From Staphylococcus canis (GTDB lineage Bacteria; Bacillota; Bacilli; Staphylococcales; Staphylococcaceae), in contig NZ_JABANU010000005.1 of the NCBI RefSeq assembly GCF_016238445.1, positions 1-64,000 of the forward strand: a stretch of DNA of 64,000 nucleotides, in the 5' to 3' direction. Both the position numbers and the translations under genes were made by a program. Shown here in pieces: positions 30,859 to 36,696 of this stretch; within the stretch, counting starts at the first letter, position 1; each line of letters opens with the position of its first letter. A model generated the notes under the pieces. The model was not told the DNA's origin and ran no database searches. It worked only from the letters and a program-made list of their open reading frames with translations.

Positions 30859-31432
30859 TATCGTAATAGCATCTTCAAATAAAGGAAAAATAAATGATTT
30901 TAAGGTTATTTTTTCTGATTATAATGTGATAGGAATTAATGAATTATTGAATGATTTTGATGTTGAAGAGACAGGGAGTACCTTTGAAGAAAATGCTCGT
31001 TTAAAATCTGAAGCTGCAGCTCGATTACTAAAGAAAACTGTTATTGCGGATGATAGTGGTCTTGAAGTAGCAACTTTAAATGGCGAACCTGGAATTTATT
31101 CTGCACGATATGCTGGGCCACAAAAGAATGACGAAGATAATATTGATAAAGTACTAGAAAAACTTGGAGATGAAACGGATCGCACAGCGCGTTTCGTATG
31201 CGTAATTAGTATGACAAATGCAGATGGCGAAACGCATACTTTTAAAGGCACTGTTGATGGTGAGATTACATTAAATCGTATCGGTGAAAATGGATTTGGT
31301 TATGATCCTATTTTTTATGTTCCATCACACCAAAAAACGATGGCACAATTAACAGCAGAAGAAAAGTCTAAAATTAGTCACCGTCGTAAAGCTATTGATC
31401 AATTACAAAAATTTATTGAAGGTGAAGGTTAA
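30851..31432 (+). CDS. rdgB: XTP/dITP diphosphatase (RdgB/HAM1 family)
   Basis: House-cleaning pyrophosphatase removing non-canonical purine triphosphates (XTP, dITP) so that they are not built into DNA or RNA. 193 residues with [12 protein letters not shown] at the N-terminus, [41 protein letters not shown] split over the usual motifs, [11 protein letters not shown] and [10 protein letters not shown]. Strong ribosome site AAGGAG. Coupled to murI (8 bp overlap) and to the next gene (1 bp overlap). Confidence 0.95.
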   Translation: MNDIVIASSNKGKINDFKVIFSDYNVIGINELLNDFDVEETGSTFEENARLKSEAAARLLKKTVIADDSGLEVATLNGEPGIYSARYAGPQKNDEDNIDKVLEKLGDETDRTARFVCVISMTNADGETHTFKGTVDGEITLNRIGENGFGYDPIFYVPSHQKTMAQLTAEEKSKISHRRKAIDQLQKFIEGEG

Positions 31433-31935
31433 TGTATAAATTTATAGTAGTGAGTGATAATCACACAGAGCCAGGAGTCCTGTATGATATTTTTGATAAG
31501 CATGATGATGCAGATGCATTATTTCATTTAGGAGACTCTGAATTTAAATATGATGATACAGAACTGAGCCATTTTATACGTGTGAAAGGAAATATGGACT
31601 TTTATCCAGAGTTTCCTGAATCTCAAGTTGTACATTATGATGATATTACAATATTTTTGACGCATGGACATTTATTTGGTGTAAATACTTCTCGCGATCA
31701 ACTTGCACAACAAGCAAAAGCAGAAGAAGCTCAATTTGCACTTTATGGACACACACATGTTGCACGATATGAAAATATTGACGGTGTGCATGTAATTAGT
31801 CCAGGGAGTATTTCTCAATCAAGAAGCAATATTGAAGAGACATACTGTGAATTTAAACTAGAAGACCGTGTAGGTATTATTAATTTTAGAAATCGAGAAC
31901 ATCAAATTATCAAAACGCAGCAAATTGAATATTAG
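31432..31935 (+). CDS. YfcE/MJ0936-family metallophosphoesterase
   Basis: A 167-residue calcineurin-like phosphoesterase. The metal-binding motifs are all there: VVSDNHTE (variant of DxH), HLGDSEF, VKGNMD, LTHGHLFG and YGHTHVARYE. The physiological substrate is not known; family members hydrolyse phosphodiesters in vitro. Third gene of the murI-rdgB operon, whose S. aureus counterpart has the same order. Confidence 0.9.
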   Translation: MYKFIVVSDNHTEPGVLYDIFDKHDDADALFHLGDSEFKYDDTELSHFIRVKGNMDFYPEFPESQVVHYDDITIFLTHGHLFGVNTSRDQLAQQAKAEEAQFALYGHTHVARYENIDGVHVISPGSISQSRSNIEETYCEFKLEDRVGIINFRNREHQIIKTQQIEY

Positions 31936-31958
31936 TATTAATATGTTTTATATTTTTA

Positions 31959-31994
31959 CACCTTTAAAATGTATACATTTTGAAGGTGATTTTT
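31959..31994 (+). terminator. Terminator after the murI operon
   Basis: Arms CACCTTTAAAATGTA (31959-31973) and TACATTTTGAAGGTG (31974-31988) with a T-run after. One mismatch. Confidence 0.8.
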
Positions 31995-32280
31995 ATTAAG
32001 TTATGAAAAAAGATTCAGTTGTGAGTCTATGCATTTAATATTACAACATTATAGATTATACGTATCATTGTTAACTGATGTTCTTATATTTCGATAAATG
32101 ACTCTTTAAAAATTATTTTATATTGAGATGTTTAATTTGAAACACATCGGGTATCATTTTTATATTAACTATTTGTTTTCATAATTAGTATTCCAAAAAG
32201 AAATAAATATGTTAAAGCCCTACAATTCAATTGAACGATATGAGTTTAAATAAGAAAGTTTTTATGTAGAAGCTTTAAAT
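31995..32280. other. AT-rich gene-free spacer before the secreted repeat protein
   Basis: About 290 bp without a supportable reading frame. I looked for paired GTTAA-type SaeR sites, which control secreted factors of this locus in S. aureus, and found no convincing pair; GTTAACTGATG near 32070 has only one half. Confidence 0.5.
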
Positions 32281-32309
32281 TTTACAAACTGAGATTTCTT
32301 TGGTATACT
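32281..32309 (+). promoter_or_regulatory. Promoter of the secreted repeat protein gene
   Basis: TTTACA (32281-32286), exactly 17 bp, then TATACT (32304-32309). It lies 31 bp before the start codon. Near-consensus, so the gene is probably well expressed. Confidence 0.75.
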
Positions 32310-32339
32310 TTTTATATCAAATCGAGGAGGTATTAGAAA

Positions 32340-32651
32340 ATGAAAAAATTATTAAAAGTTTCAGCACTTTCTATTTCACTTGGTTTAGTTGGTTTAGCGG
32401 GTACACAAGTTCAAGCAGCAAATGAAAACGTGATGTCACAATATGAAAGAGTACAAACAAGTTATCCAGTAACTGAAACAACAGCTAATAAAGCTGTAAG
32501 TTACTCAAACGAAAACGTAATTTCACCATACGAAAGAGTACAAACAAGCTATCCAGCAAATGAAACAACAGAAAACAAAGCTGTAAGTTATTCAAATGAA
32601 AACGTGATGTCACAATATGAAAGAGTACAAACAAGCTACCCAGCTGAATAA
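32340..32651 (+). CDS. Small secreted protein with 29-residue tandem repeats, function unknown
   Basis: A 103-residue protein that I do not recognise. Residues 1-26 are a clear signal peptide (KK start, hydrophobic core, VQA-A cleavage site). The mature part is almost wholly repeats: 28-56, 57-85 and a partial 86-103, each beginning NENV(M/I)S(Q/P)YERVQTSYP, then an (A/V)xETTxNKAVSYS linker. In DNA the units are 87 bp (from 32421, 32508 and 32595) and highly similar. There is no cysteine, LPXTG anchor or membrane segment, so it is released. Strong ribosome site GAGGAGG and its own promoter and terminator. Small exported repeat proteins in staphylococci often bind host ligands, but that is only an analogy. 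Confidence 0.85.
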   Translation: MKKLLKVSALSISLGLVGLAGTQVQAANENVMSQYERVQTSYPVTETTANKAVSYSNENVISPYERVQTSYPANETTENKAVSYSNENVMSQYERVQTSYPAE

Positions 32652-32707
32652 TTATAGAGTGCGCATAATTTAACTTCTATTAAGGTAAAGTTATCTATGT
32701 CATTAGG

Positions 32708-32743
32708 AGGGGCTAAGCCATATAAGTGGCTTAGTCCTTTTCT
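32708..32743 (+). terminator. Terminator after the secreted repeat protein gene
   Basis: Stem AGGGGCTAAGCCA (32708-32720) with TGGCTTAGTCCTT (32727-32739), two wobble pairs, six-base loop and T-rich tail. Confidence 0.85.
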
Positions 32744-32940
32744 ATTTGAATGAACTTGAAAATAAAATAGATATAAAGTGTTATAAGATCTTTCTTGTAT
32801 ACGAACGGATACCAAAAAGTTTATACATATGTGATACTGAACAATGCTTCATTAAAAAAATGGTATAATTAAGATAATCACAATATAATGAGAGAGTATA
32901 AGCAAATTAATAAAATTATATGTAGAAAAAGGAGGAAAGA

Positions 32941-33021
32941 ATGCTAGAAGAAAATATCGTCTTCACAGTAGTGTCGACAATAGCAGTTATCAAAGCACTG
33001 AAAGACGATAATAAGAAATGA
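32941..33021 (+). CDS. Putative 26-residue small peptide with hydrophobic middle
   Basis: ATG with a very strong Shine-Dalgarno (AAAGGAGG) opens a 26-codon frame: acidic start MLEEN, hydrophobic middle IVFTVVSTIAVI and a charged end KALKDDNKK. The layout (one short hydrophobic segment with a lysine tail) is like that of many phage small peptides or type I toxins; no homologue is recognised. It opens the element-like stretch leading to tRNA-Arg. The ribosome site is the main support. Confidence 0.5.
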   Translation: MLEENIVFTVVSTIAVIKALKDDNKK

Positions 33022-33075
33022 GGTTTCGCCCTGAATGTGGCATCTTACCTAATTAAATTTTAGCTTTTAAAAATT

Positions 33076-33237
33076 ATGAAAACAACTTCTATAATCTTAA
33101 TAATACTACTATGGTTAAACTTGTTTATTGGAAATACTTTTACAAGTACAGCGTTAACTTTAGCGACAACAATAGTTATCACTAGTCTTTGTAGAAATCG
33201 AGTAGGAAAACAAAATAGAATAAAAAATAAGGACTAG
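33076..33237 (+). CDS. Putative 53-residue small membrane protein
   Basis: A 53-codon frame starting MKTTSIILIILLWLNLF, with two hydrophobic segments (about 5-18 and 26-38) and a basic tail (CRNRVGKQNRIKNKD). Composition suits a real membrane peptide. It follows the 26-residue frame by 54 bp, but the ribosome site is poor. Small membrane proteins like this are common in staphylococcal prophages. Alternatively it is a spurious frame. Confidence 0.4.
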   Translation: MKTTSIILIILLWLNLFIGNTFTSTALTLATTIVITSLCRNRVGKQNRIKNKD

Positions 33238-33380
33238 GGTAAATCCCTAGCTTAACTTTTAAGAGATACAAATATGCTAAAAACAGGAATATCAACACAT
33301 GCTTATGATCGATAAAGTAATGCTGATACATAAAAATTCTCTCTAACACTAATGGTTAAATGGGCTTTTGAACGTCTGGT

Positions 33381-33470
33381 ATGGACGCGGACGAACTGTT
33401 AAGATTAAAACAAATCAGTGGTTTAGCGTCAATGTTTAAAGGCAAAGAGTTTAGTAAAAGTTGGAAATGA
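33381..33470 (+). pseudogene. Possible remnant of an element gene (29 codons)
   Basis: An ATG frame ending SMFKGKEFSKSWK, with no ribosome site and a stop codon in frame just upstream. The predicted peptide (MDADELLRLKQISGL...) is compositionally like the end of a normal soluble protein, so it may be the tail of a decayed gene. The surrounding 33238-33491 has no other frame. Weakly supported. Confidence 0.25.
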
Positions 33471-33491
33471 TAAGAAAGTAGGTAAAGACAA

Positions 33492-33734
33492 ATGAATATG
33501 ATTGAAAAAATAACAATGCTAGTTTATGGAAATCATGGATTGTCGTTTAGAGAATTACAAAGAAGAAGTGGCATATCACATTCGACATTTGCCCATATTA
33601 AAAAGGGAGATAGAAAAATAACAGGTTTGACAATTGGCACTGGTATGCGCTTATCAAAACTATATGATGAATTGGAACGCGCAGGCAAACTTAAAAAAGA
33701 TGATGAGTTAATACGACAACATAGCGACCAATAA
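33492..33734 (+). CDS. Small helix-turn-helix DNA-binding protein (XRE-like)
   Basis: An 80-residue basic protein. The segment GLSFRELQRRSGISHSTFAHIKKGDRKITGLTIGTGMRL scans as a Cro/XRE-type helix-turn-helix (residues about 17-55): a short helix, turn at GIS, and recognition helix HSTFAHIKKG. The C-terminus is charged (KLKKDDELIRQHSDQ). Such small regulators are usual in prophages and genomic islands; this one is alone, beside tRNA-Arg, followed by its own terminator. No partner gene is visible. An AGG lies 9-10 bases before the ATG. Confidence 0.7.
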   Translation: MNMIEKITMLVYGNHGLSFRELQRRSGISHSTFAHIKKGDRKITGLTIGTGMRLSKLYDELERAGKLKKDDELIRQHSDQ

Positions 33735-33748
33735 AACGGTCGCTTTTT
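33723..33748 (+). terminator. Terminator of the HTH gene
   Basis: AGCGACC (33723-33729) and GGTCGCT (33738-33744) with an 8-base loop and a T-run. The left arm overlaps the last codons of the gene. Confidence 0.85.
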
Positions 33749-33805
33749 AATTTTTGTGGACGTTTATAGTAAAATACGAGTTTTAACGATAATTAACGAA
33801 AGATA

Positions 33806-33852
33806 ACAAAATACCGTTATATCAACGTTTAGGTTACGAGATATAACGGTAT
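33806..33852 (-). terminator. Terminator downstream of tRNA-Arg
   Basis: Perfect 13-bp inverted repeat ATACCGTTATATC (33811-33823) and its complement (33840-33852), 16-base loop. Read on the minus strand it is followed by TTTG-TT and lies 24 bp after the tRNA end. It could also belong to an integration site. Confidence 0.6.
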
Positions 33853-33875
33853 AAATACGAAATATAGCTAGTTTA

Positions 33876-33949
33876 CGTCCTGGGAGGGATTCGAACCCCC
33901 GACCGATGGCTTAGAAGGCCATTGCTCTATCCAGCTGAGCTACCAGGAC
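33876..33949 (-). tRNA. tRNA-Arg (anticodon TCT)
   Basis: Read on the minus strand: acceptor arms GTCCTGG and CCAGGAC pair fully, the D-arm is GCTC-AGCTGGATA-GAGC, the anticodon arm ATGGC-CTTCTAA-GCCAT has TCT at the anticodon positions, and the T-arm is GGGGG-TTCGAAT-CCCTC with one non-pairing position. The discriminator is G and CCA is not encoded. It decodes AGA and AGG, the main arginine codons of low-GC genomes. Element-like genes lie directly beyond its 3' end, the usual side for integration. Confidence 0.96.
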
Positions 33950-33969
33950 ATATTAACAACACAAAAATA

Positions 33970-33998
33970 ATTATACCTAATATCATGCTATAAATCAA
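33970..33998 (-). promoter_or_regulatory. Promoter of tRNA-Arg
   Basis: On the minus strand, TTGATT (33998-33993), 17 bp, then perfect TATAAT (33975-33970), 20 bp before the tRNA 5' end. Confidence 0.75.
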
Positions 33999-34125
33999 TA
34001 ATGTTCAACGAAAAAATATAAACATTTAACACGTACTTTGAAAAAATGCGCTATAATGAAAAATTAATTGTACTTCAATAATGGAACGAAAAGCATTTAG
34101 AGTTTTGAAGTGCGAATCTACATAC

Positions 34126-34181
34126 ATAAATTAGAGATTAAGGCATTAATTTAAAGCATATTCTTTTCACCTTAATCTCTA
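34126..34181 (-). terminator. Possible terminator downstream of the Ktr gene
   Basis: Perfect 12-bp arms TAGAGATTAAGG (34132-34143) and CCTTAATCTCTA (34170-34181) with a 26-base loop; the tail on the minus strand is only moderately T-rich. The stretch from 34000 to 34131 holds nothing else I can support. Confidence 0.5.
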
Positions 34182-34255
34182 GTTCTATGATAGTTTTTAT
34201 TAAAAAACTTTTTCTTTCTGGATTGGATTGTCATTTTCATTATGCTTGCAATGTA

Positions 34256-35560
34256 TTAAAGATATAAATTTCCTTTTGCATAATGAAATGTCTCTCTTGT
34301 TTTTCTTTGTAATAAACCGAGTAATGTAATGATACCAATTTTACCGACAATCATCGTAACGATAATAAGCAATTTTGATAAAAGACCGTATTCTGCTGAG
34401 ATTCCTGTTGATAAACCAACTGTTCCAAATGCTGATATAACTTCAAACGAGATATCTTCAAAATTTAAATTTGGTTGTAAAGTGGCAATAAAAAATGTAA
34501 TTACCATTGTAAATGAAAGGGCAGATAATGTGATGGCAATTGCCTTTTGCATTTGTTTATTCGGAATAGAACGTTTGAATAAATGTGCATGTTCATGACC
34601 TTTTAAAGAAGTGATAATGTAAATAATAATTAATGCAAATGTTGTAATCTTAATCCCACCAGCCGCACTAATTGGGCCGGCACCAATAAACATTAGAATC
34701 ATTGTAAACATCAGTGTACCTGGCGCAACTTGACTAAAGTCAATGGTATTAAAGCCAGCTGTACGTGTAGTAACAGATTGAAAAAAGGATGCTAACACTT
34801 GGTCTGATAATGACATGCCTTTAAGTGAATGCTGTTGTTCTAAAATTAGAAAAACAATGAAACCAGCAACGATGAGTATGAAAGTCATAAGTATCGTAAC
34901 TTTACTATGGAGTTGCAAATGCTTAATTTTATGTGTTGTAACGATATCGATCAACACGACATATCCTATCCCACCAGCTATGATTAAAAAAGCAATCATC
35001 AAATTCACAACAGGATCTTGGGCATAGCTGATCAAGTTATCAGAGAAAAGCGAAAATCCAGCGTTGTTTAAAGCTGATATTGAGGTAAATAAACTTGTGA
35101 ATAGACCATCTGACCAACCTAATTTAGGTACAAAAACAAAAGAAAGTACAAATGTACCTAATGATTCAAACAAAACATTAAAAAATAGGATGAATTTAGC
35201 AAAATCAGTGACACTATTGATATCATCAGTATTCATTTCAAGTTGTAACAATTGATGACCTTGAATAGAGACATGCTTTTGTGAAATCATTAATGCAAAC
35301 ATTGATACTGCAACAATACCTATCCCACCAATTTGAATTAAAAGCATGATAACAGTTTGTCCGAATATATTAAATTGTGTTGATATATCGACAGTAGATA
35401 AGCCGGTCACTGTAAATGCGCTAGTAGCAACATAAAGCGCGTCAATGAAAGAAGTGTGTTTTTGACCGGTCCAAGGAAGATATAAAAGAAGACTACCAAT
35501 TAGAGTTGTAGATAAAAAAAGTGCAATATAAAAGACAATAGGTTGCTTTTTACTATACAT
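34256..35560 (-). CDS. Ktr-type potassium uptake channel subunit (TrkH/KtrB family)
   Basis: A 434-residue membrane protein of the TrkH/KtrB superfamily, which imports potassium together with a KtrA/C-type regulatory ring. It has four repeated membrane-pore-membrane units; selectivity-loop regions are visible as TSAFTVTGLSTVD, ISALNNAGFSLF, VTTRTAGFNTID and ISAFGTVGLSTG, each with the key glycine. Staphylococci have two such subunits (KtrB and KtrD) and I cannot tell which this is. Start supported by GAGG 8 bases upstream. No regulatory subunit is adjacent, as usual in staphylococci, where ktrC is elsewhere. Confidence 0.92.
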   Translation of the reverse strand: MYSKKQPIVFYIALFLSTTLIGSLLLYLPWTGQKHTSFIDALYVATSAFTVTGLSTVDISTQFNIFGQTVIMLLIQIGGIGIVAVSMFALMISQKHVSIQGHQLLQLEMNTDDINSVTDFAKFILFFNVLFESLGTFVLSFVFVPKLGWSDGLFTSLFTSISALNNAGFSLFSDNLISYAQDPVVNLMIAFLIIAGGIGYVVLIDIVTTHKIKHLQLHSKVTILMTFILIVAGFIVFLILEQQHSLKGMSLSDQVLASFFQSVTTRTAGFNTIDFSQVAPGTLMFTMILMFIGAGPISAAGGIKITTFALIIIYIITSLKGHEHAHLFKRSIPNKQMQKAIAITLSALSFTMVITFFIATLQPNLNFEDISFEVISAFGTVGLSTGISAEYGLLSKLLIIVTMIVGKIGIITLLGLLQRKTRETFHYAKGNLYL

Positions 35561-35635
35561 TTTTTAAGCCTCGGTTCTTTTTTTGATAGTATCATACCAC
35601 GTTAAAATAGAAAGGCAAGCTTTTTTATAAAAAAA

Positions 35636-35680
35636 GAGATTGTAATTTCTACTCTATTTTTTAATAGAAATTACAATCTC
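35636..35680 (-). terminator. Terminator of the alpha-type PSM gene
   Basis: Perfect 16-bp arms, 35636-35651 and 35665-35680. Read on the minus strand the stem is followed by a run of T (complement of 35635-35629). It lies 31 bp after the peptide stop codon, so the peptide gene has a dedicated terminator. Confidence 0.88.
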
Positions 35681-35711
35681 AATGTTCATAGTTATATCTA
35701 CTATTTATTGA

Positions 35712-35783
35712 TTATTTTGCGAATGTATCAACTAAACCTTTGATTAATTTAATGATACCCATTACTAAGTCTGCCCAAAACAT
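35712..35783 (-). CDS. Phenol-soluble modulin, alpha-type, 23 residues
   Basis: A short gene too small for routine ORF calling. The minus strand encodes a 23-residue peptide starting MFWADL, with GIIKLIKGLVDTF in the middle and ending AK. It lacks a signal peptide and forms an amphipathic helix with lysines at 12, 15 and 23 and aspartates at 5 and 19, the pattern of PSM-alpha and delta-toxin-like cytolysins (compare the GIIK.IK.L motif of PSM-alpha). A strong ribosome site (AGGAGG) is 9 bases upstream, TATAAT is at 35822-35817, and a terminator follows. PSM-beta genes lie divergently 480 bp away. Export would need the Pmt transporter, not in this window. Confidence 0.85.
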   Translation of the reverse strand: MFWADLVMGIIKLIKGLVDTFAK

Positions 35784-35816
35784 GTTTAACGCCTCCTCTG
35801 TAATTGATTTAACTGC

Positions 35817-35822
35817 ATTATA
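35817..35822 (-). promoter_or_regulatory. -10 element of the alpha-type PSM gene
   Basis: TATAAT on the minus strand, 34 bp before the start codon. The -35 region 17 bp upstream is poor (AACTCT), as expected for an activator-dependent promoter. Confidence 0.6.
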
Positions 35823-35874
35823 CAATACAAAGTTGATTTAGAGTTGATGAATCCCTATTTCATTCTTTCTTATG

Positions 35875-35913
35875 CTTAACTGTTAGTCTCTACTCATGTT
35901 TTTAACAGTTAGG
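35875..35913. promoter_or_regulatory. Pair of AgrA-like boxes in opposite orientation
   Basis: Minus-strand ACAGTTAAG (35883-35875) is identical to the AgrA box of the S. aureus agr promoters as I know it, and plus-strand ACAGTTAGG (35905-35913), followed by CA, matches the second box type. Together they form a dyad (TAACTGTTA / TAACAGTTA, 35877-35885 and 35903-35911). They lie between the divergent PSM genes, about 30 bp upstream of the alpha gene -35 region. The degenerate TATGTTAAG at 35922-35930 may be a third half-site. Confidence 0.6.
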
Positions 35914-36067
35914 CATCACTATATGTTAAGTAGTTAAAAGAAATTTTAAATTTACATATGATTAAAAAGTATATAAACATCTCTTGAAATATTGCTATTA
36001 AGCACTTTATCTCAGGAATTCCATATGCATGATAAGTTAATAAGCGTTGTATGACTCACTTGTGTAT

Positions 36068-36149
36068 AACACTTAGGCATCATAAGTGTTTAAATTTTAG
36101 TACAAAACTAACAGTTATGTATGAAATATGTTGAGTTTAGAATTATACA
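36068..36149 (+). promoter_or_regulatory. Promoter of the PSM-beta genes with AgrA-like boxes
   Basis: ACACTTAGG (36069-36077, one mismatch to the box) and ACAGTTATG (36111-36119, one mismatch) start 42 bp apart, four helical turns. The second directly abuts a weak -35 (ATGAAA, 36121-36126), then 17 bp and TATACA (36144-36149). A box touching a poor -35 is the arrangement of AgrA-activated promoters. The first box also overlaps a perfect 8-bp dyad AACACTTA / TAAGTGTT (36068-36075 and 36083-36090). The leader before the first psm gene is about 110 nt. Confidence 0.55.
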
Positions 36150-36264
36150 ACACAAAAACATCAATATTCGGTATATTAGAGTCAACAAAACAAAGCAAAC
36201 AACAAACGCAATGTTTTGTTTCAATCTTAATTTAATTGAAATTAAAGTTAAGGAGTGTCGTAAA

Positions 36265-36396
36265 ATGTCAGATTTAATTAGTGCAATCAAATCAACAGTA
36301 GAAGCAGGACTTAACGGAGAATGGACAGATATGGGATTCGGTATTGCAGATATCGTAGGTAAAGGTATCGAAGCAATCTCAGGTCTTTTCGGATAA
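36265..36396 (+). CDS. Phenol-soluble modulin, beta-type, copy 1
   Basis: A 43-residue amphipathic peptide starting MSDLISAIKSTVEAGL and ending KGIEAISGLFG, without a signal peptide. Length, the acidic balance and the AGL...GLFG pattern match PSM-beta and the SLUSH hemolysins of S. lugdunensis, secreted amphipathic peptides linked to biofilm structure and cell lysis. The true start is 36265, preceded by AAGGAGTG; a longer upstream frame has no ribosome site. First of a tandem pair, 44 bp before copy 2. Copy 1 has Gly at residue 32 where copy 2 has Ala. Confidence 0.93.
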   Translation: MSDLISAIKSTVEAGLNGEWTDMGFGIADIVGKGIEAISGLFG

Positions 36397-36440
36397 TTTG
36401 ATAATCATTATAAATAAAATATAAAAAAGAGGTGTAGAAA

Positions 36441-36572
36441 ATGTCAGACTTAATCAGTGCAATCAAATCAACAGTAGAAGCAGGACTTAACGGAGAATGG
36501 ACAGATATGGGATTCGGTATTGCAGATATCGTAGCAAAAGGTATCGAAGCAATCTCAGGTCTTTTCGGATAA
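36441..36572 (+). CDS. Phenol-soluble modulin, beta-type, copy 2
   Basis: A 43-residue peptide identical to copy 1 except for Ala instead of Gly at residue 32. The coding DNA is almost identical too: from codon 5 on it differs at only a few bases (GACTTAATC versus GATTTAATT near the start, and GCA versus GGT at the changed codon). Ribosome site AGAGGTG. With copy 1 it forms a two-gene operon ending at a terminator. Confidence 0.93.
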   Translation: MSDLISAIKSTVEAGLNGEWTDMGFGIADIVAKGIEAISGLFG

Positions 36573-36584
36573 TATAATTAATTG

Positions 36585-36613
36585 GACCGTGGCAATAGCT
36601 GCGGTCTTTTTTT
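36585..36613 (+). terminator. Terminator of the PSM-beta operon
   Basis: GACCG (36585-36589) and CGGTC (36602-36606) with inner GC/GC pairing, followed by seven T. Confidence 0.8.
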
Positions 36614-36696
36614 ATTGAATTGTTGTTGAGGGAATGACATCGTCTTCAGGATTTGATACACTAAATCGATACATATAATACTTTGGAGATGAGTAC

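Noticed and set aside
32050..32280. SaeR-type operator upstream of the secreted repeat protein
   Set aside because: Only single GTTAA half-sites; no pair at 6-base spacing.
33811..33852. 13-bp inverted repeat as an attachment site
   Set aside because: Better explained as the terminator of tRNA-Arg on the minus strand; no matching copy elsewhere was seen.
34329..35255. Three plus-strand frames opposite the Ktr gene
   Set aside because: Shadows of a gene with clear four-fold membrane-pore repeats.
36121..36396. 91-residue frame ending in the first PSM-beta
   Set aside because: The upstream 48 codons have no ribosome site and unlike composition; AAGGAGTG places the start at 36265.
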